The notes: a model not told the origin generated them from the sequence alone. A stretch of DNA of 64,000 nt from JBBQVS01 sp963792705 (GCA_963792705.1 CAWBXD010000015.1:248001-312000), one strand, 5' to 3'; positions 24,333 to 33,996 are shown, numbered from the stretch's first letter. Made by a program: numbers and translations.

Positions 24333-24968
24333 ATGACTATATCAGATACAAAAACACCTGTAAGCATTAACTTTCATTTTGACCCACTCTGTCCTCTGGC
24401 ATGGCGTACTGCGTTATGGGTACGCGAGGTACGTGGGCAACGTCCTGTTGAAGTGAAATGGCGTCTATTCAGCCTTGAGATTGTGAACCGTAAAGAGGGA
24501 ACCGAGCCAGATTATGTAAATGGCTATGGTTGGGCTGCGCTACGTACATTGGCATTAGCACGACGTGAACAGGGCAATGAGGCGATAGAGAAATTGTATG
24601 TTGCACTTGGTAATGCTCAACATGGACGGAAAGAGAGTATCCGTGAGCGTGAGGTTGTTGAGGCATGTGCAAAAGAGGCTGGTCTGGGCGAGGGCTTTGT
24701 CGAAAAAGCTCTTGCTGACGAAAGCACAGCACAAGATGTACTGAACGATCATGAAGAGGCAGTCAAACGCTATCATGCTTTTGGTGTGCCTACTATTGCC
24801 TTTGAAGGGTCAGAGGTAGGGTATTACGGTCCTATTATTCATACGGTTCCTCATGGTGAAGAGGCTGGCGAGTTGTGGGATTATACAGCATATGCGCTCA
24901 AAAATCCGAACATATTCGAGTTGAAACGCGACAGAGCTGCCGCTGAATGGGGGCCTGTCTCAGCATAA
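24333..24968 (+). CDS. DsbA-family thioredoxin-fold protein
   Basis: 211 residues from ATG 24333 (GAGGAG 8 bases upstream). The start, INFHFDPLCPLAWRTALWV, resembles the mycothiol-dependent oxidoreductase Rv2466c group of the DsbA superfamily. The active site reads C-P-L-A, so the second cysteine of the usual CxxC is missing; a one-cysteine mechanism would be needed. The cis-Pro loop is FGVPTIAFEG. Middle part is helical (residues 60-140). Cytoplasmic, single-gene unit, ended by a very strong terminator. Confidence 0.8.
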   Translation: MTISDTKTPVSINFHFDPLCPLAWRTALWVREVRGQRPVEVKWRLFSLEIVNRKEGTEPDYVNGYGWAALRTLALARREQGNEAIEKLYVALGNAQHGRKESIREREVVEACAKEAGLGEGFVEKALADESTAQDVLNDHEEAVKRYHAFGVPTIAFEGSEVGYYGPIIHTVPHGEEAGELWDYTAYALKNPNIFELKRDRAAAEWGPVSA

Positions 24969-25020
24969 AAATGGATGGTCGAGAGCGGCAATTGCCGCTC
25001 TCGACCATCCATTTTTATGC
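24963..25020. terminator. 58-base perfect palindrome, bidirectional terminator
   Basis: The two halves (24963-24991 and 24992-25020) are exact reverse complements without a spacer. It includes the TAA stop of the DsbA-like gene and has A/T tracts on both sides of a GC-rich core, so it can end transcription from both the plus-strand gene and the convergent aminotransferase gene (stop at 25037). Confidence 0.9.
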
Positions 25021-25036
25021 CTCATACATATTGACT

Positions 25037-26209
25037 CTACGCATGTCGCTTTAAGAAGCGTTCCATACGCACTAGAGCTTCTTCGAGTTTGTTGGTGGCG
25101 GTGCAGTAGGCGCAGCGAATATAGCCGGTACCAGCGGCACCAAATGAGCTACCGGGGACGGTGGCAACCTGCTCTTCCGTCAGGAGCTTTTCGACAAATT
25201 CATCGTCGGTCATTCCCGTATGACTAATTTGTGGGAAGGCATAGAAGGCTCCACGCGGCTCATTGCATGGCAAGCCGATACGATTGAGACCATCAACAAA
25301 CATTCGGCCGCGCTGTGCATAGTCATCGCGCATGATGAGTGTATCGTTCTCTCCATGACGCAGGGCCTCTAACGCGGCCTCCTGAGGAGCAGTACCCGCG
25401 CACATAATGGTATATTGATGTATCTTGAGCATAGCTTCTAAGATATGAGCAGGAGCCGCGACATAGCCAATGCGCCAACCAGTCATCGCATATGCTTTTG
25501 AAAATCCGTCGAGGAGCAGTGTACGCTCTTGCATACCCGGAAGTGAGGCGATGCTAATATGCTCGGTGTTATAGACGAGACGACTGTATACCTCGTCCGA
25601 AGCGACAATAAGGTCATGTTCTACCGCGAGTTTGGCTATCCCCTCTAACTCCTCACGTGGAATGACGGCTCCAGTTGGGTTGTTGGGATTGCCGAGCAAA
25701 ATCATCTTGGTACGTGGTGTAATCGCTGCACCAATATCTGAAGCGCGAACAGCAAAATTGTACTGTGCATACGTTGTTACGGGAACGGGAACACCGCCAG
25801 CGAAAATAATGTCAGCTTCATAAGCTACATAGCCAGGGTCCGAGGAGATTACTTCGTCACCTGGGTCTATCAGGGCACGCATTGCTAGATCGACGCCTTC
25901 ACTAACACCAACTGTTACTAATAACTGCGTCATTGGGTTATAGCTTAAGCCGTAGCGACGCTGTAACATTGCCGCAATCTCTTCACGCAGTTCGAGTAAA
26001 CCATAGTTGGATGTGTAACGTGTGTGACCCTGTTGGATAGATGCGATACCTGCCTGACGAATATGTTCGGGTGTCACAAAGTCTGGCTCACCAACACCAA
26101 GCGAAATAACATCCGGCATGGTGTTGATAATATCGAAAAATCGACGAATACCGGAAGGTTTGACCTTGAGAACGCGCTGTGACAGCACCTCACGTTTGAC
26201 TGTATCCAT
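25037..26209 (-). CDS. Class I/II PLP-dependent aminotransferase
   Basis: 390 residues from ATG 26209. Fold type I aminotransferase of the AspC/PatA group: DVISLGVGEPDFVTPEHIRQ, YTSNYGLLELREEIA, LLGNPNNPTGAVIPREEL, and the PLP-lysine in LLDGFSKAYAMTGWRIGYVA; the substrate carboxylate Arg is in GTGYIRCAYCT. Substrate specificity (aspartate, aromatic or N-acetyl-LL-diaminopimelate) cannot be settled. A further ATG lies 11 codons upstream, but the stretch is Lys/Gly-rich and overlaps the probable GGGGG ribosome site. Confidence 0.9.
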   Translation of the reverse strand: MDTVKREVLSQRVLKVKPSGIRRFFDIINTMPDVISLGVGEPDFVTPEHIRQAGIASIQQGHTRYTSNYGLLELREEIAAMLQRRYGLSYNPMTQLLVTVGVSEGVDLAMRALIDPGDEVISSDPGYVAYEADIIFAGGVPVPVTTYAQYNFAVRASDIGAAITPRTKMILLGNPNNPTGAVIPREELEGIAKLAVEHDLIVASDEVYSRLVYNTEHISIASLPGMQERTLLLDGFSKAYAMTGWRIGYVAAPAHILEAMLKIHQYTIMCAGTAPQEAALEALRHGENDTLIMRDDYAQRGRMFVDGLNRIGLPCNEPRGAFYAFPQISHTGMTDDEFVEKLLTEEQVATVPGSSFGAAGTGYIRCAYCTATNKLEEALVRMERFLKRHA

Positions 26210-26377
26210 ATGCTTAAAACCCCCTTTTCCTTTCACCTCCAAGAGGCGCGTACAACGGTAAGCGATATTGCATGAACTTTATCTGCTATGATAGCCTATA
26301 CATAAGGGAGACAGCGATGTCATGTCTCTTTGTTAGTATGCTTTCATCAACTTTAACACACTTAGAGGTTGGTTACA

Positions 26378-27319
26378 ATGCGCCAAAAGGACGTTATTTC
26401 TGCTCATGAGCCAAGCCAATTGGCTGAACAGAAACATATGATAGTGTTGGACACCGATATTGGGGATAATGTAGATGACGCGCTAGCCCTCATGCTTGCT
26501 CTTAACTCACCTGAAATAGACTTACGTGGTATAACGACTGTCTTTGGAGATACACAGAAACGTGCTCAACTGGCTCAGCATATACTACACGTTTTCGGAC
26601 GTGAGGATATCCCGGTTGCAGTTGGGATCGGGAAACCACTTGAGCAACGCCATGTACCCTCTGGCGTTGCTCAAGCCAAGATACTTAGCAATAGTCCCTT
26701 TGATAGAGAACGATTTAGCGCATTTTCTGGCCCCGAACTTCTCGTACACCAAGCGTTAGAATATAGCGGCAAGCTTACACTTGTGTGTATCGGACCACTT
26801 ACGAATGTTGCCTTAGCATTGCTAATTGAGCCACGTATAGAGAAGGCTATAAAAAGCATCATAATGATGGGTGGAACGAGTGGACTTCCCTTACGGGAGA
26901 CGAATGTCAGCAGTGATGTAAGAGCAGCACAAATTGTATTACGTTCAGAAATACCGATTACAATGCTTGGGTTAAATGTCACCTCGCGCTGTCAGTTGCA
27001 CAAACAAGACATTGAGCGACTGCGTGAGAGCACTTCACACGAAGCAAATATGCTGTATCAACTCATCAACATTTGGCAACAGCACCGTCCACGGTGGCAG
27101 CCTAAGCTACCTTTCTTACACGACCCGTTAACTATTGCGGCCCTATGTACGCCAGAATTGGTGCAATTTAAAGATATGCATGTCCATGTGATAGAGCGTG
27201 GACCCTTTCAGGGTGTTATGATGCCTTATATATTGGGGGACTTGCCTGTACACGCAGCTATAGATGTACAGGCCGATAAAGCAAGGAACTGGATCATGCA
27301 ACGTTTGTTAACACCATAA
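26378..27319 (+). CDS. Inosine/uridine-preferring nucleoside hydrolase
   Basis: 313 residues from ATG 26378; an in-frame TTG three codons earlier is possible. Splits nucleosides to base and ribose. The calcium-binding fingerprint DTDIGDNVDDALALMLAL is at about residues 29-46. Other family blocks are LVCIGPLTNVALAL, IIMMGGTSG (normally GG.x.GN) and FLHDPLTIAALC with the catalytic-site His-Asp. Releases purine bases that could feed the urate pathway at the right end of the window, but it is not linked to that operon. Confidence 0.9.
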   Translation: MRQKDVISAHEPSQLAEQKHMIVLDTDIGDNVDDALALMLALNSPEIDLRGITTVFGDTQKRAQLAQHILHVFGREDIPVAVGIGKPLEQRHVPSGVAQAKILSNSPFDRERFSAFSGPELLVHQALEYSGKLTLVCIGPLTNVALALLIEPRIEKAIKSIIMMGGTSGLPLRETNVSSDVRAAQIVLRSEIPITMLGLNVTSRCQLHKQDIERLRESTSHEANMLYQLINIWQQHRPRWQPKLPFLHDPLTIAALCTPELVQFKDMHVHVIERGPFQGVMMPYILGDLPVHAAIDVQADKARNWIMQRLLTP

Positions 27320-27365
27320 ATAGACATGGGGAAAGGCGAGCCTAATTTCGGTTCATCCATGTTCA

Positions 27366-28529
27366 CTATGCTCCTATTGCTAAGCCCAAGCCTCGTACTT
27401 TTTCTACAATTCCTGGTAAAACGGACGCAACCGCATCAACATCAGCTTCAGTATTGTCTTTTCCAAGTGTCAAACGGAGACTACCATGTGACCATTCGGG
27501 TGCAAGCCCCATTGCAATGAGCACATGTGATGGATCAACGGAGCCAGAGGTACATGCGGAACCAGTTGATGCAGCAATACCTAACATATCAAGGCTCAAC
27601 AGAATCGACTCGCCTTCGACACCTTCAAAGCAAAAACTTGCGTTATTGGGCAACCTGTGCGTTGGATGTCCTGTAAGTCGGCTTCTAGGAATTATGAGAA
27701 CGCGTTCGATTAGACGATCTCGAAGAGCAGTGATGCGTGGTGTGACCTCAGCCATCTCTTCGTGTGCTAAGCGTAAAGCGGTCGCGGTACCAACAATACC
27801 TGCGATATTTTCAGTCCCAGCTCGTCGTCCACGCTCCTGCGAACCGCCCTGCATTTGTGGAAGAATACGCATGCCCTGACGTACATACAGGATACCCATA
27901 CCCTTTGGACCATAAAACTTGTGTGCTGAAAGCGAAAGCATATCGACATTTAGCGCGACAACATCGAGTGGGAGTGCTCCACCAGCTTGTACGGCGTCAA
28001 CATGAAAAGGAACTTTTTTGGCGCGACAGATACGCCCAATTTCCGCTATTGGTTCGATGGTGCCAACTTCATTGTTCGCATACATCACAGAAACAAGAAT
28101 AGTTTGGTCGGTAATAGCACGTCCGACATCATCGGGATCAATACGCGCATATTCATCAACAGGAAGATAGGTTGTTTTAAAGCCGAAGCGGTCAAGGTAC
28201 TCACAGGTATGCAAGACAGCGTGATGTTCTATAGAAGAGGTTATGATATGATTGCCTTTTTTCTGAGCGGCAAAGGCCATACCCTTGATAGCAAGATTAT
28301 CGCTTTCAGAGCCACAACCAACAAAGGCAATTTCAGTTGGACGACTATGAAGTACTTCTGCGACTTGTTCACGCGAACGATCAATAGCCTGCATTGCGTG
28401 GCGACCCAATGTATAGATACTACTTGCGTTGCCATATTCGGTAGTGAAGTAAGGAATCATCGCATCCAACACACGTGGGTCTAGTGCGGTGGTAGCGGCA
28501 TGGTCGAGATAGATAGTGCGCTCTGGCAT
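27366..28529 (-). CDS. Cysteine desulfurase (NifS/IscS family)
   Basis: 387 residues. PLP enzyme that takes sulfur from cysteine as an enzyme persulfide. N-terminus IYLDHAATTALDPRVLDAM, TEIAFVGCGSESDNLAIKG, PLP-lysine in SLSAHKFYGPKGMGILYV, RAGTENIAGIVG, and the mobile loop with the catalytic Cys STGSACTSGSVDPSHVL. It is in the same direction as LarE, with the zinc-ribbon gene between them; a shared role in sulfur delivery is possible. Upstream GGAAC serves as ribosome site. Confidence 0.94.
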   Translation of the reverse strand: MPERTIYLDHAATTALDPRVLDAMIPYFTTEYGNASSIYTLGRHAMQAIDRSREQVAEVLHSRPTEIAFVGCGSESDNLAIKGMAFAAQKKGNHIITSSIEHHAVLHTCEYLDRFGFKTTYLPVDEYARIDPDDVGRAITDQTILVSVMYANNEVGTIEPIAEIGRICRAKKVPFHVDAVQAGGALPLDVVALNVDMLSLSAHKFYGPKGMGILYVRQGMRILPQMQGGSQERGRRAGTENIAGIVGTATALRLAHEEMAEVTPRITALRDRLIERVLIIPRSRLTGHPTHRLPNNASFCFEGVEGESILLSLDMLGIAASTGSACTSGSVDPSHVLIAMGLAPEWSHGSLRLTLGKDNTEADVDAVASVLPGIVEKVRGLGLAIGA

Positions 28530-28628
28530 ATGTTTTGTTCCTGGTTGAATAGACGTATCCGTATACTAATATTTCGCAGCCTTTGGTACAGTATACCACA
28601 CATGTGTACAATTTACACTAACTCTTTT

Positions 28629-29954
28629 TCACATCAACCTGATTGTTCCAAGTTGCTGGATATATACATACAGTTGTGCCGAAGTTGCTTCTCCTGGCAC
28701 AGGATCAATGCTTCCATCACCATCTGTGTCTCGACCATTAAGGAGTGCGTCGATTTGCGTTTCAAGGGCGGTAAGCGTGTGAAGCGTTGGTGTGTCTAAC
28801 TTGCTTAGCGTAACAAGATTGGCTGCTAGCTGGCTTATACTTTGAGCAAGTTGGCGTATGGTTGCAAGGGTGGTTAGGACTTTTTGTGTTGCGTCATATG
28901 ATACAAGGTGTTGCGCGATGAGTGCTTGAACCGTTGTACGTATCATATCAAGATAGCCGCACATACGTGTATCTTGTTGACACTTGGTACCCATTGAAAG
29001 CAAACCAATACCATCGCCAGCACTCGTAATACTTTGTTGTGAAGTGATTTTCAAACGTGCAACGTCAGCACCATGTACACCTTCAAGCAAATAGATAATG
29101 CGTAATAGGTCTACATGCACATTCCCTGTTTGGTTGAGCCGTTGCGCGTCCAGCATATTTGCGAACCAACGTGCTATTTCACGCGTTTGGGTATGCAGAC
29201 CAGAGACAAGAGCAATTTTTTTAGGCGTATATGGTGAACTCATAAAGAGCGGAGTTATAGCAGTAAGTGTCTTTACGTCAATGGTACCTTGCAATAGTGG
29301 GGAGCGAGTTGGTCGCAACCACGGGCCACCTACCTTTTCAATAGTTACAGCGACTTGTGTAAATATAGGGCGCAGGTCTTGTACCTGTGCGTTAAAGGAC
29401 GACAAGCGGTCACTTTGAAAGAGTGCCTGACCACTTGAATCAGGTACAATTGGGCCGACAGCGAGTATTTGATCGGGACGGTAAGGATTAATAAGCCATC
29501 CCACATATACTGTCCCGTTTGCAAGTTTTGGTAGGGCATTGAGATGCAACGCAACACCATCGTCCTGACCACGTACAGGATAAAACCATGCAACACCTTC
29601 CATCTTTGGAACGGAAGGTGTTGCACTCACTCGCGGTACGGTATGTGAGCCAGATGGACGTGTGAAAGCAAATATGCCAGTTCCAACAGCAAAAAGGATA
29701 GACAGAATACATATGCCAAGCATAACAAGAAAACCCGAAGATATACTCTGTCGTGGCATCGGTAGTGGAGTATGAGGAGCGGACGGTGTAAGTGGAACTG
29801 TTCGCAACGCTGGTGTTGCCCCACGTAAACGTTGCCCACAACGTCCACAAAAATTTAGAAGCGCATCACAAATCGTCCGACAGTTAGGACATTGAATAGT
29901 CTCGCGCTGCTCGGTCTCTTTATCGTTGGTTGTCTGTATTATCACTCGCCCCAT
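28629..29954 (-). CDS. Zinc-ribbon membrane protein with anti-sigma-K-like exterior
   Basis: 441 residues. Residues 20-44 form a zinc ribbon (IQCPNCRTICDALLNFCGRC). A membrane helix follows at about 73-95 (SGFLVMLGICILSILFAVGT). The outside part starts with a domain like the RskA/anti-sigma-K exterior (MEGVAWFYPVRGQDDGVALH, LPKLANGTVYVGWLINP), then a helical region of about 200 residues. A calcium-type loop, GRDTDGDGSIDPVPGE, is near the end. The first 35 bases overlap the 3' end of larE in another frame. Same plan as the 13.9-kb and 49.9-kb proteins. Function unknown. Confidence 0.65.
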   Translation of the reverse strand: MGRVIIQTTNDKETEQRETIQCPNCRTICDALLNFCGRCGQRLRGATPALRTVPLTPSAPHTPLPMPRQSISSGFLVMLGICILSILFAVGTGIFAFTRPSGSHTVPRVSATPSVPKMEGVAWFYPVRGQDDGVALHLNALPKLANGTVYVGWLINPYRPDQILAVGPIVPDSSGQALFQSDRLSSFNAQVQDLRPIFTQVAVTIEKVGGPWLRPTRSPLLQGTIDVKTLTAITPLFMSSPYTPKKIALVSGLHTQTREIARWFANMLDAQRLNQTGNVHVDLLRIIYLLEGVHGADVARLKITSQQSITSAGDGIGLLSMGTKCQQDTRMCGYLDMIRTTVQALIAQHLVSYDATQKVLTTLATIRQLAQSISQLAANLVTLSKLDTPTLHTLTALETQIDALLNGRDTDGDGSIDPVPGEATSAQLYVYIQQLGTIRLM

Positions 29955-30822
29955 CTACCTTTTTCTTCTTGAAAAATCCCTCATTCATACTGCCACTTCT
30001 GAAGCCCAGCAAGTCAACAGTTACATACGAATAGCCAATCTTACGGAGGCCGTCCGTCACCGTTCGACTCATTTCTTCCTCGATCAAACGTGCTATTTCT
30101 GAGCGTTCAACCTCGATACGCGCAATCTTATCATGATGACGCACACGCAATTGATGAAAACCAAGTCCGCGCAATAGTTTTTCGGCTTTGTACACCATTT
30201 GCAAAGAGGCAACATCTACCTTGCTACCATAGGGAATGCGCGACGAGAAACAGGCCATAGCAGGCTTATCCCAAACAGGAACACCAAGCATACGGGCGAC
30301 AGCGCGAATCTCGCGTTTTCCCATCTCTGCTTCTTTTAACGGACCACGCACACCAAATTCACGTGCGGCACGCTGTCCTGGCCTAAAATCACCATCATCA
30401 TCTTTATTTACGCCATAGGCGATATAGCGTACATCGTGTTGTTTGGCTAACGGCTCTAGTTGTGTAAACAGTTCAGTTTTGCAAAAGTAACAACGTTGTA
30501 CATCATTTTTCACGTAGCGTTCGTCTTCAAGCTCGTGTGTTTCCAGCGTGATAAGCGGAATGCCCATATGTGCGGCAGTTTCAATTGCCTCCTGAGTCTC
30601 CTCCGGCGCGTAAGCATCTGAAGACGCGATTGCTCCAATGGCGCGTTCGCCAAGTACGTCGTGAGCTATTTTGAGCAGAAGTGCGCTATCGACACCGCCA
30701 GAGTAGGCAATGAGGACAGACTCCATATCTCGTAAAATGGTTTTCAAATGGTCATATTTTGCCTGTGTCTCGGCATCTAACACTTCAACATTTGTAACAT
30801 CTATATCGGAAGTATTCAGCAT
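29920..30822 (-). CDS. larE: LarE-type ATP-dependent sulfur transferase
   Basis: 300 residues. LarE proteins adenylate the pyridinium carboxylate of the nickel-pincer cofactor and insert sulfur. PP-loop LIAYSGGVDSALLLKIAHDV at about residues 37-56. CYFCK at residue ~112 and MACFSSRIPYG at ~183 give three cysteines placed as in LarE forms reported to carry an iron-sulfur cluster, rather than only the sacrificial Cys. larB and larC are not in the window. C-terminus is Lys-rich and overlaps the next gene by 35 bases. May supply sulfur for another cofactor. Confidence 0.88.
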   Translation of the reverse strand: MLNTSDIDVTNVEVLDAETQAKYDHLKTILRDMESVLIAYSGGVDSALLLKIAHDVLGERAIGAIASSDAYAPEETQEAIETAAHMGIPLITLETHELEDERYVKNDVQRCYFCKTELFTQLEPLAKQHDVRYIAYGVNKDDDGDFRPGQRAAREFGVRGPLKEAEMGKREIRAVARMLGVPVWDKPAMACFSSRIPYGSKVDVASLQMVYKAEKLLRGLGFHQLRVRHHDKIARIEVERSEIARLIEEEMSRTVTDGLRKIGYSYVTVDLLGFRSGSMNEGFFKKKKVDGASDNTDNQR

Positions 30823-30993
30823 GTTTTACTCTCTCCTGAGAAGGTGTCCATATTGACGCCATGCTTACCAGATACTCGACGGCAGGCCAATAGCACACTT
30901 AGTTGGTATTATATCATCAAGGCACAAATGCAATAGTTCACTAGGACCAGAGGCTACTTTAAGCATACAATAGAAAGAAAGTGTATTAGAACA

Positions 30994-31374
30994 ATGAATG
31001 AGCAAGATTCACGCGAGAAACAAGCCATTTTCTGGCTAGACTATAGTCAACAATTGTCAACTACAATTCGTTATGAAGCTGCCCTGGCAGCAGTTGAGAG
31101 GGCGATTGCGCTTGACGAGACAAATGTCGAAGCTTGGTATGTCAAAGGGACCTGTTTGGCGATGCTAGCCAAATATAGTGAAGCGTTGGCAGATTTTGAG
31201 CATACGTTGCGCTTGGACGACCATTATGTCCCTGCGTGGGACGGGAAGGCGTGGGTGCTTGGTATACTTGGCAAAAAGGATGAAGCTCTTCTAGCCGTAA
31301 ACAAAGCATTAGAGCTTGACTCAGGCTATTACCAGGCCATTCTACGCAAAGAGCGTATAGAAGCGATGAAATAG
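30994..31374 (+). CDS. Tetratricopeptide repeat protein
   Basis: 126 residues, three TPR units: residues 16-49 (SQQLSTTIRYEAALAAVERA), 50-83 (EAWYVKGTCLAMLAKYSEAL) and 84-117 (VPAWDGKAWVLGILGKKDEA). No signal peptide or catalytic domain, so it is likely a small scaffold. No strong ribosome binding site before the ATG. It lies 81 bases before the ABC transporter start on the same strand. Confidence 0.8.
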   Translation: MNEQDSREKQAIFWLDYSQQLSTTIRYEAALAAVERAIALDETNVEAWYVKGTCLAMLAKYSEALADFEHTLRLDDHYVPAWDGKAWVLGILGKKDEALLAVNKALELDSGYYQAILRKERIEAMK

Positions 31375-31455
31375 TGTTCTACAACCTTGTGGATGACACA
31401 GCGTATTCTTAATAGCTTCACTATCCAAAGGGAACTATTATACAAGGAGTACGTT

Positions 31456-33342
31456 GTGGCACGCCGATCTGTTTCTGATAATGGCCTTATGACTGAAGAA
31501 AGCCTTACGAAAGTCAAACCCAGTCGCTATAGAATATGGCGATTGCTCAATTTTGCTCGTCCCTATTGGTGGCAATTGGCAGGACTTACACTGCTAACAT
31601 TTGTAACCAGTACGTTATCGTTGGTCTATCCAGCGTTTACTGGAGAAATTATTGATAGCGTCATTCAGAAGAATCAAGATGCGCTGCACTCAATTATTTT
31701 CTATTTAATACTGCTTGCCCTCGTACAAGGAATTGTTGGTTTTATTCAAAGCTTTTGGACGATATCCGTTGGAGAACGCGTGCTCGTCGATTTGCGTACA
31801 AAGGTGTATGCACATCTACAACAACTACCGCTTAGCTTTTTCCAGGATAATCGTACCGGTGAGTTGCTCAGTCGCCTTACCAACGATGTCACACTTGTGC
31901 GCGGAACGATTACAGGCGATGTTGTGAGCCTTGCTCAAAATCTGATTACCTTGCTCGTTGGCATTGTAATAGTCATCGCGGGTCCAGATACGTTGCTCTC
32001 GCAAGCAAGTCAATTAAATATTCATTTGCCGAAGACACACTCAACAGCCAGCTTTGGACCGACGCTTCTCGTTATTGCACTTGTTTTGGTACCAATCTTT
32101 ATTCTGCCCTTTTTCACGAGTCGTTATCTACGACGCTATGTCAAACGTGAGTTGGCAACATTGAGCGAGGCTACGGCGGCTTCTGAGGAGGCTATCGGCA
32201 ACGCGAAGGTAGTCAAGGCATTTACGCGCGAAGACTACGAGACGAGCCGTTATAACACGCTTGCGTGGCGGCAATTTGGTATTACGATGAAACGTGCTCG
32301 CTTATCTTCAGCTATACAAGCTGGCACAACATTGCTTGGACTAACTGGCCTCGCCATCTTTCTCTGGTACGGAGGAACAGCAGTCCTCAATGGTACCTTG
32401 ACGATAGGCACACTTACAACAATTGTAATTTACCTTGCCGTCCTCACACGGCCCTTTATTGCACTCAGTAATCTTTATGGGCAATTCCAGATCGCATTAG
32501 GTGCAGCGGAGCGCATCTTTGACTTGCTTGACCAACCCATCACGCTTGCAGATAGCCCGAATGCATCTCCACTACCACCCATTCAAGGAAGTTTGAGCTT
32601 TGAACATGTTGCTTTTAGCTATAACGAGGAAACGCAGGTCCTTCACGATGTATCGTTTGAGGCTCAACACGGTCAGGTGGTAGCATTAGTTGGACCAAGT
32701 GGGGCAGGAAAGACGACAATTGCAAATCTTATTCCACGCTTTTTTGATGTGCAGGGTGGACGTATCACAGTTGATGGCTACGACATCCGCGAGGTACAAG
32801 TGAAAAGTTTGCGTGAACAGATTGGTATTGTTCTACAAGAGCCAGTGTTGTTTGGTACGACGGTACGTGAGAATATCGCGTATGGTCGGCTTGAGGCCAC
32901 GCAGGAAGAGATTGAAAGAGTGTCACGCTCAGCCAATGCACATGAGTTTATTGAGAAGTTGCCGGAGGGCTATGATACGCTAGTTGGCGAACGTGGTGTA
33001 AAGTTGTCAGGAGGGCAACGTCAACGGATTGCCATCGCACGAGCGTTATTGCGGAACCCACGTATCCTTATTCTGGATGAAGCAACAAGCTCGCTCGACA
33101 ACGAAAGCGAAAGCTTAGTGCAAGAAGCACTTGACCGACTGATGCATGACCGCACCACCATCGTGATCGCACATCGTTTGACGACCATTCAGAATGCCGA
33201 CAAAATCGTCGTCATCGAACAAGGTCGTATTGTCGAGCAAGGCAACCACGAAGAATTGTTAGTCCAAAAAGGTGCTTACTATCGGCTCTACACACGCAAA
33301 TTTCAAGAGCTGGGTGAGCCAATGTCTTCGTTAGAGGTGTAG
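31456..33342 (+). CDS. ABC exporter, fused membrane and ATPase domains
   Basis: 628 residues from the GTG at 31456, which has AAGGAG 6 bases before it; the frame is open earlier without such a site. Type IV (B-type) half-exporter: six membrane helices in residues 30-330, with an extra loop at about 165-190. The nucleotide-binding domain has Walker A VGPSGAGKTT, signature LSGGQRQR, Walker B ILILDEATSSLD and the His switch IAHRLTT. Works as a dimer to export lipids, drugs or peptides; substrate unknown. Its 3' end overlaps the convergent DUF7002 gene by 12 bases. Confidence 0.93.
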   Translation: MARRSVSDNGLMTEESLTKVKPSRYRIWRLLNFARPYWWQLAGLTLLTFVTSTLSLVYPAFTGEIIDSVIQKNQDALHSIIFYLILLALVQGIVGFIQSFWTISVGERVLVDLRTKVYAHLQQLPLSFFQDNRTGELLSRLTNDVTLVRGTITGDVVSLAQNLITLLVGIVIVIAGPDTLLSQASQLNIHLPKTHSTASFGPTLLVIALVLVPIFILPFFTSRYLRRYVKRELATLSEATAASEEAIGNAKVVKAFTREDYETSRYNTLAWRQFGITMKRARLSSAIQAGTTLLGLTGLAIFLWYGGTAVLNGTLTIGTLTTIVIYLAVLTRPFIALSNLYGQFQIALGAAERIFDLLDQPITLADSPNASPLPPIQGSLSFEHVAFSYNEETQVLHDVSFEAQHGQVVALVGPSGAGKTTIANLIPRFFDVQGGRITVDGYDIREVQVKSLREQIGIVLQEPVLFGTTVRENIAYGRLEATQEEIERVSRSANAHEFIEKLPEGYDTLVGERGVKLSGGQRQRIAIARALLRNPRILILDEATSSLDNESESLVQEALDRLMHDRTTIVIAHRLTTIQNADKIVVIEQGRIVEQGNHEELLVQKGAYYRLYTRKFQELGEPMSSLEV

Positions 33343-33996
33343 CATCTGCTGAGGTCCAAGATGCTGCACCTCTATCAAACAATCCATCACATCTGGCACG
33401 GAGTGAGAAACAACGAGTTCGGCTGGTTTATGAGTACGCGAGCGAGGACGGGTGTGTAAAGCTTCTGTCTCGCTATCCCAACTCGATTCAAGCCATGTTG
33501 TATATGGCACAAACGTATGCGGACCGCGTAGAGCAGGCTGGCGACGAGCATTACCTGTATTGATAGGTGTCAACGCTATACGCTCAGCGTGTCGTGCTAG
33601 CAAACACTCGGTATCAATGACCAAGATAACTTGTGAAAGTGCTTTGTACACACGTCGTAAGCGATGAAGGCGTTCAACATCGGGCCAGAAAAAGACTTTT
33701 GAGTTGAGAAGCGCATACCACTGTTCGGGCGTTACACCATGCAAACAGCGAGCAAGAGCAGTTGGCGGCATTGGTTTCTGATCACTAATCATAACACCGT
33801 TTGGCAACATCACACGCTGCGCCCGATGCTGATTTCCCACACACTTCCGCTCTTCATCGCTTAGCCCAGCAAGATTAAGCAGGGCTTGTGTGCTGAGCAA
33901 GCCCTGCTGTTCAATGGAAGGCCAATTTTCAACTTGAGTAAGGTGGTACAGGGTAGGTGGAAGAGACGTTGCATGTGAAAGATTGAGTGTTTTCAT
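33331..33996 (-). CDS. DUF7002 protein, probable ADP-ribosyltransferase-like fold
   Basis: 221 residues. I recognise the DUF7002 pattern: TLYHLTQVENWPSIEQQGLL, ISDQKPMPP, LNSKVFFWPDVERLHRL, LVIDTECLL, TPINTGNARRQPALRGPHTF. The opening LYH-T-x3-NWPSI-x4-GLL is laid out like the first strand and helix of DarT-type ADP-ribosyltransferases, and the later FFWPD...RL block sits where those enzymes hold an aromatic NAD-binding segment. This link is inference. Its ATG overlaps the stop of the ADP-ribosylglycohydrolase gene (ATGA at 33993-33996), so the two products are made together. Substrate unknown. Confidence 0.65.
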   Translation of the reverse strand: MKTLNLSHATSLPPTLYHLTQVENWPSIEQQGLLSTQALLNLAGLSDEERKCVGNQHRAQRVMLPNGVMISDQKPMPPTALARCLHGVTPEQWYALLNSKVFFWPDVERLHRLRRVYKALSQVILVIDTECLLARHAERIALTPINTGNARRQPALRGPHTFVPYTTWLESSWDSETEALHTRPRSRTHKPAELVVSHSVPDVMDCLIEVQHLGPQQMLHL

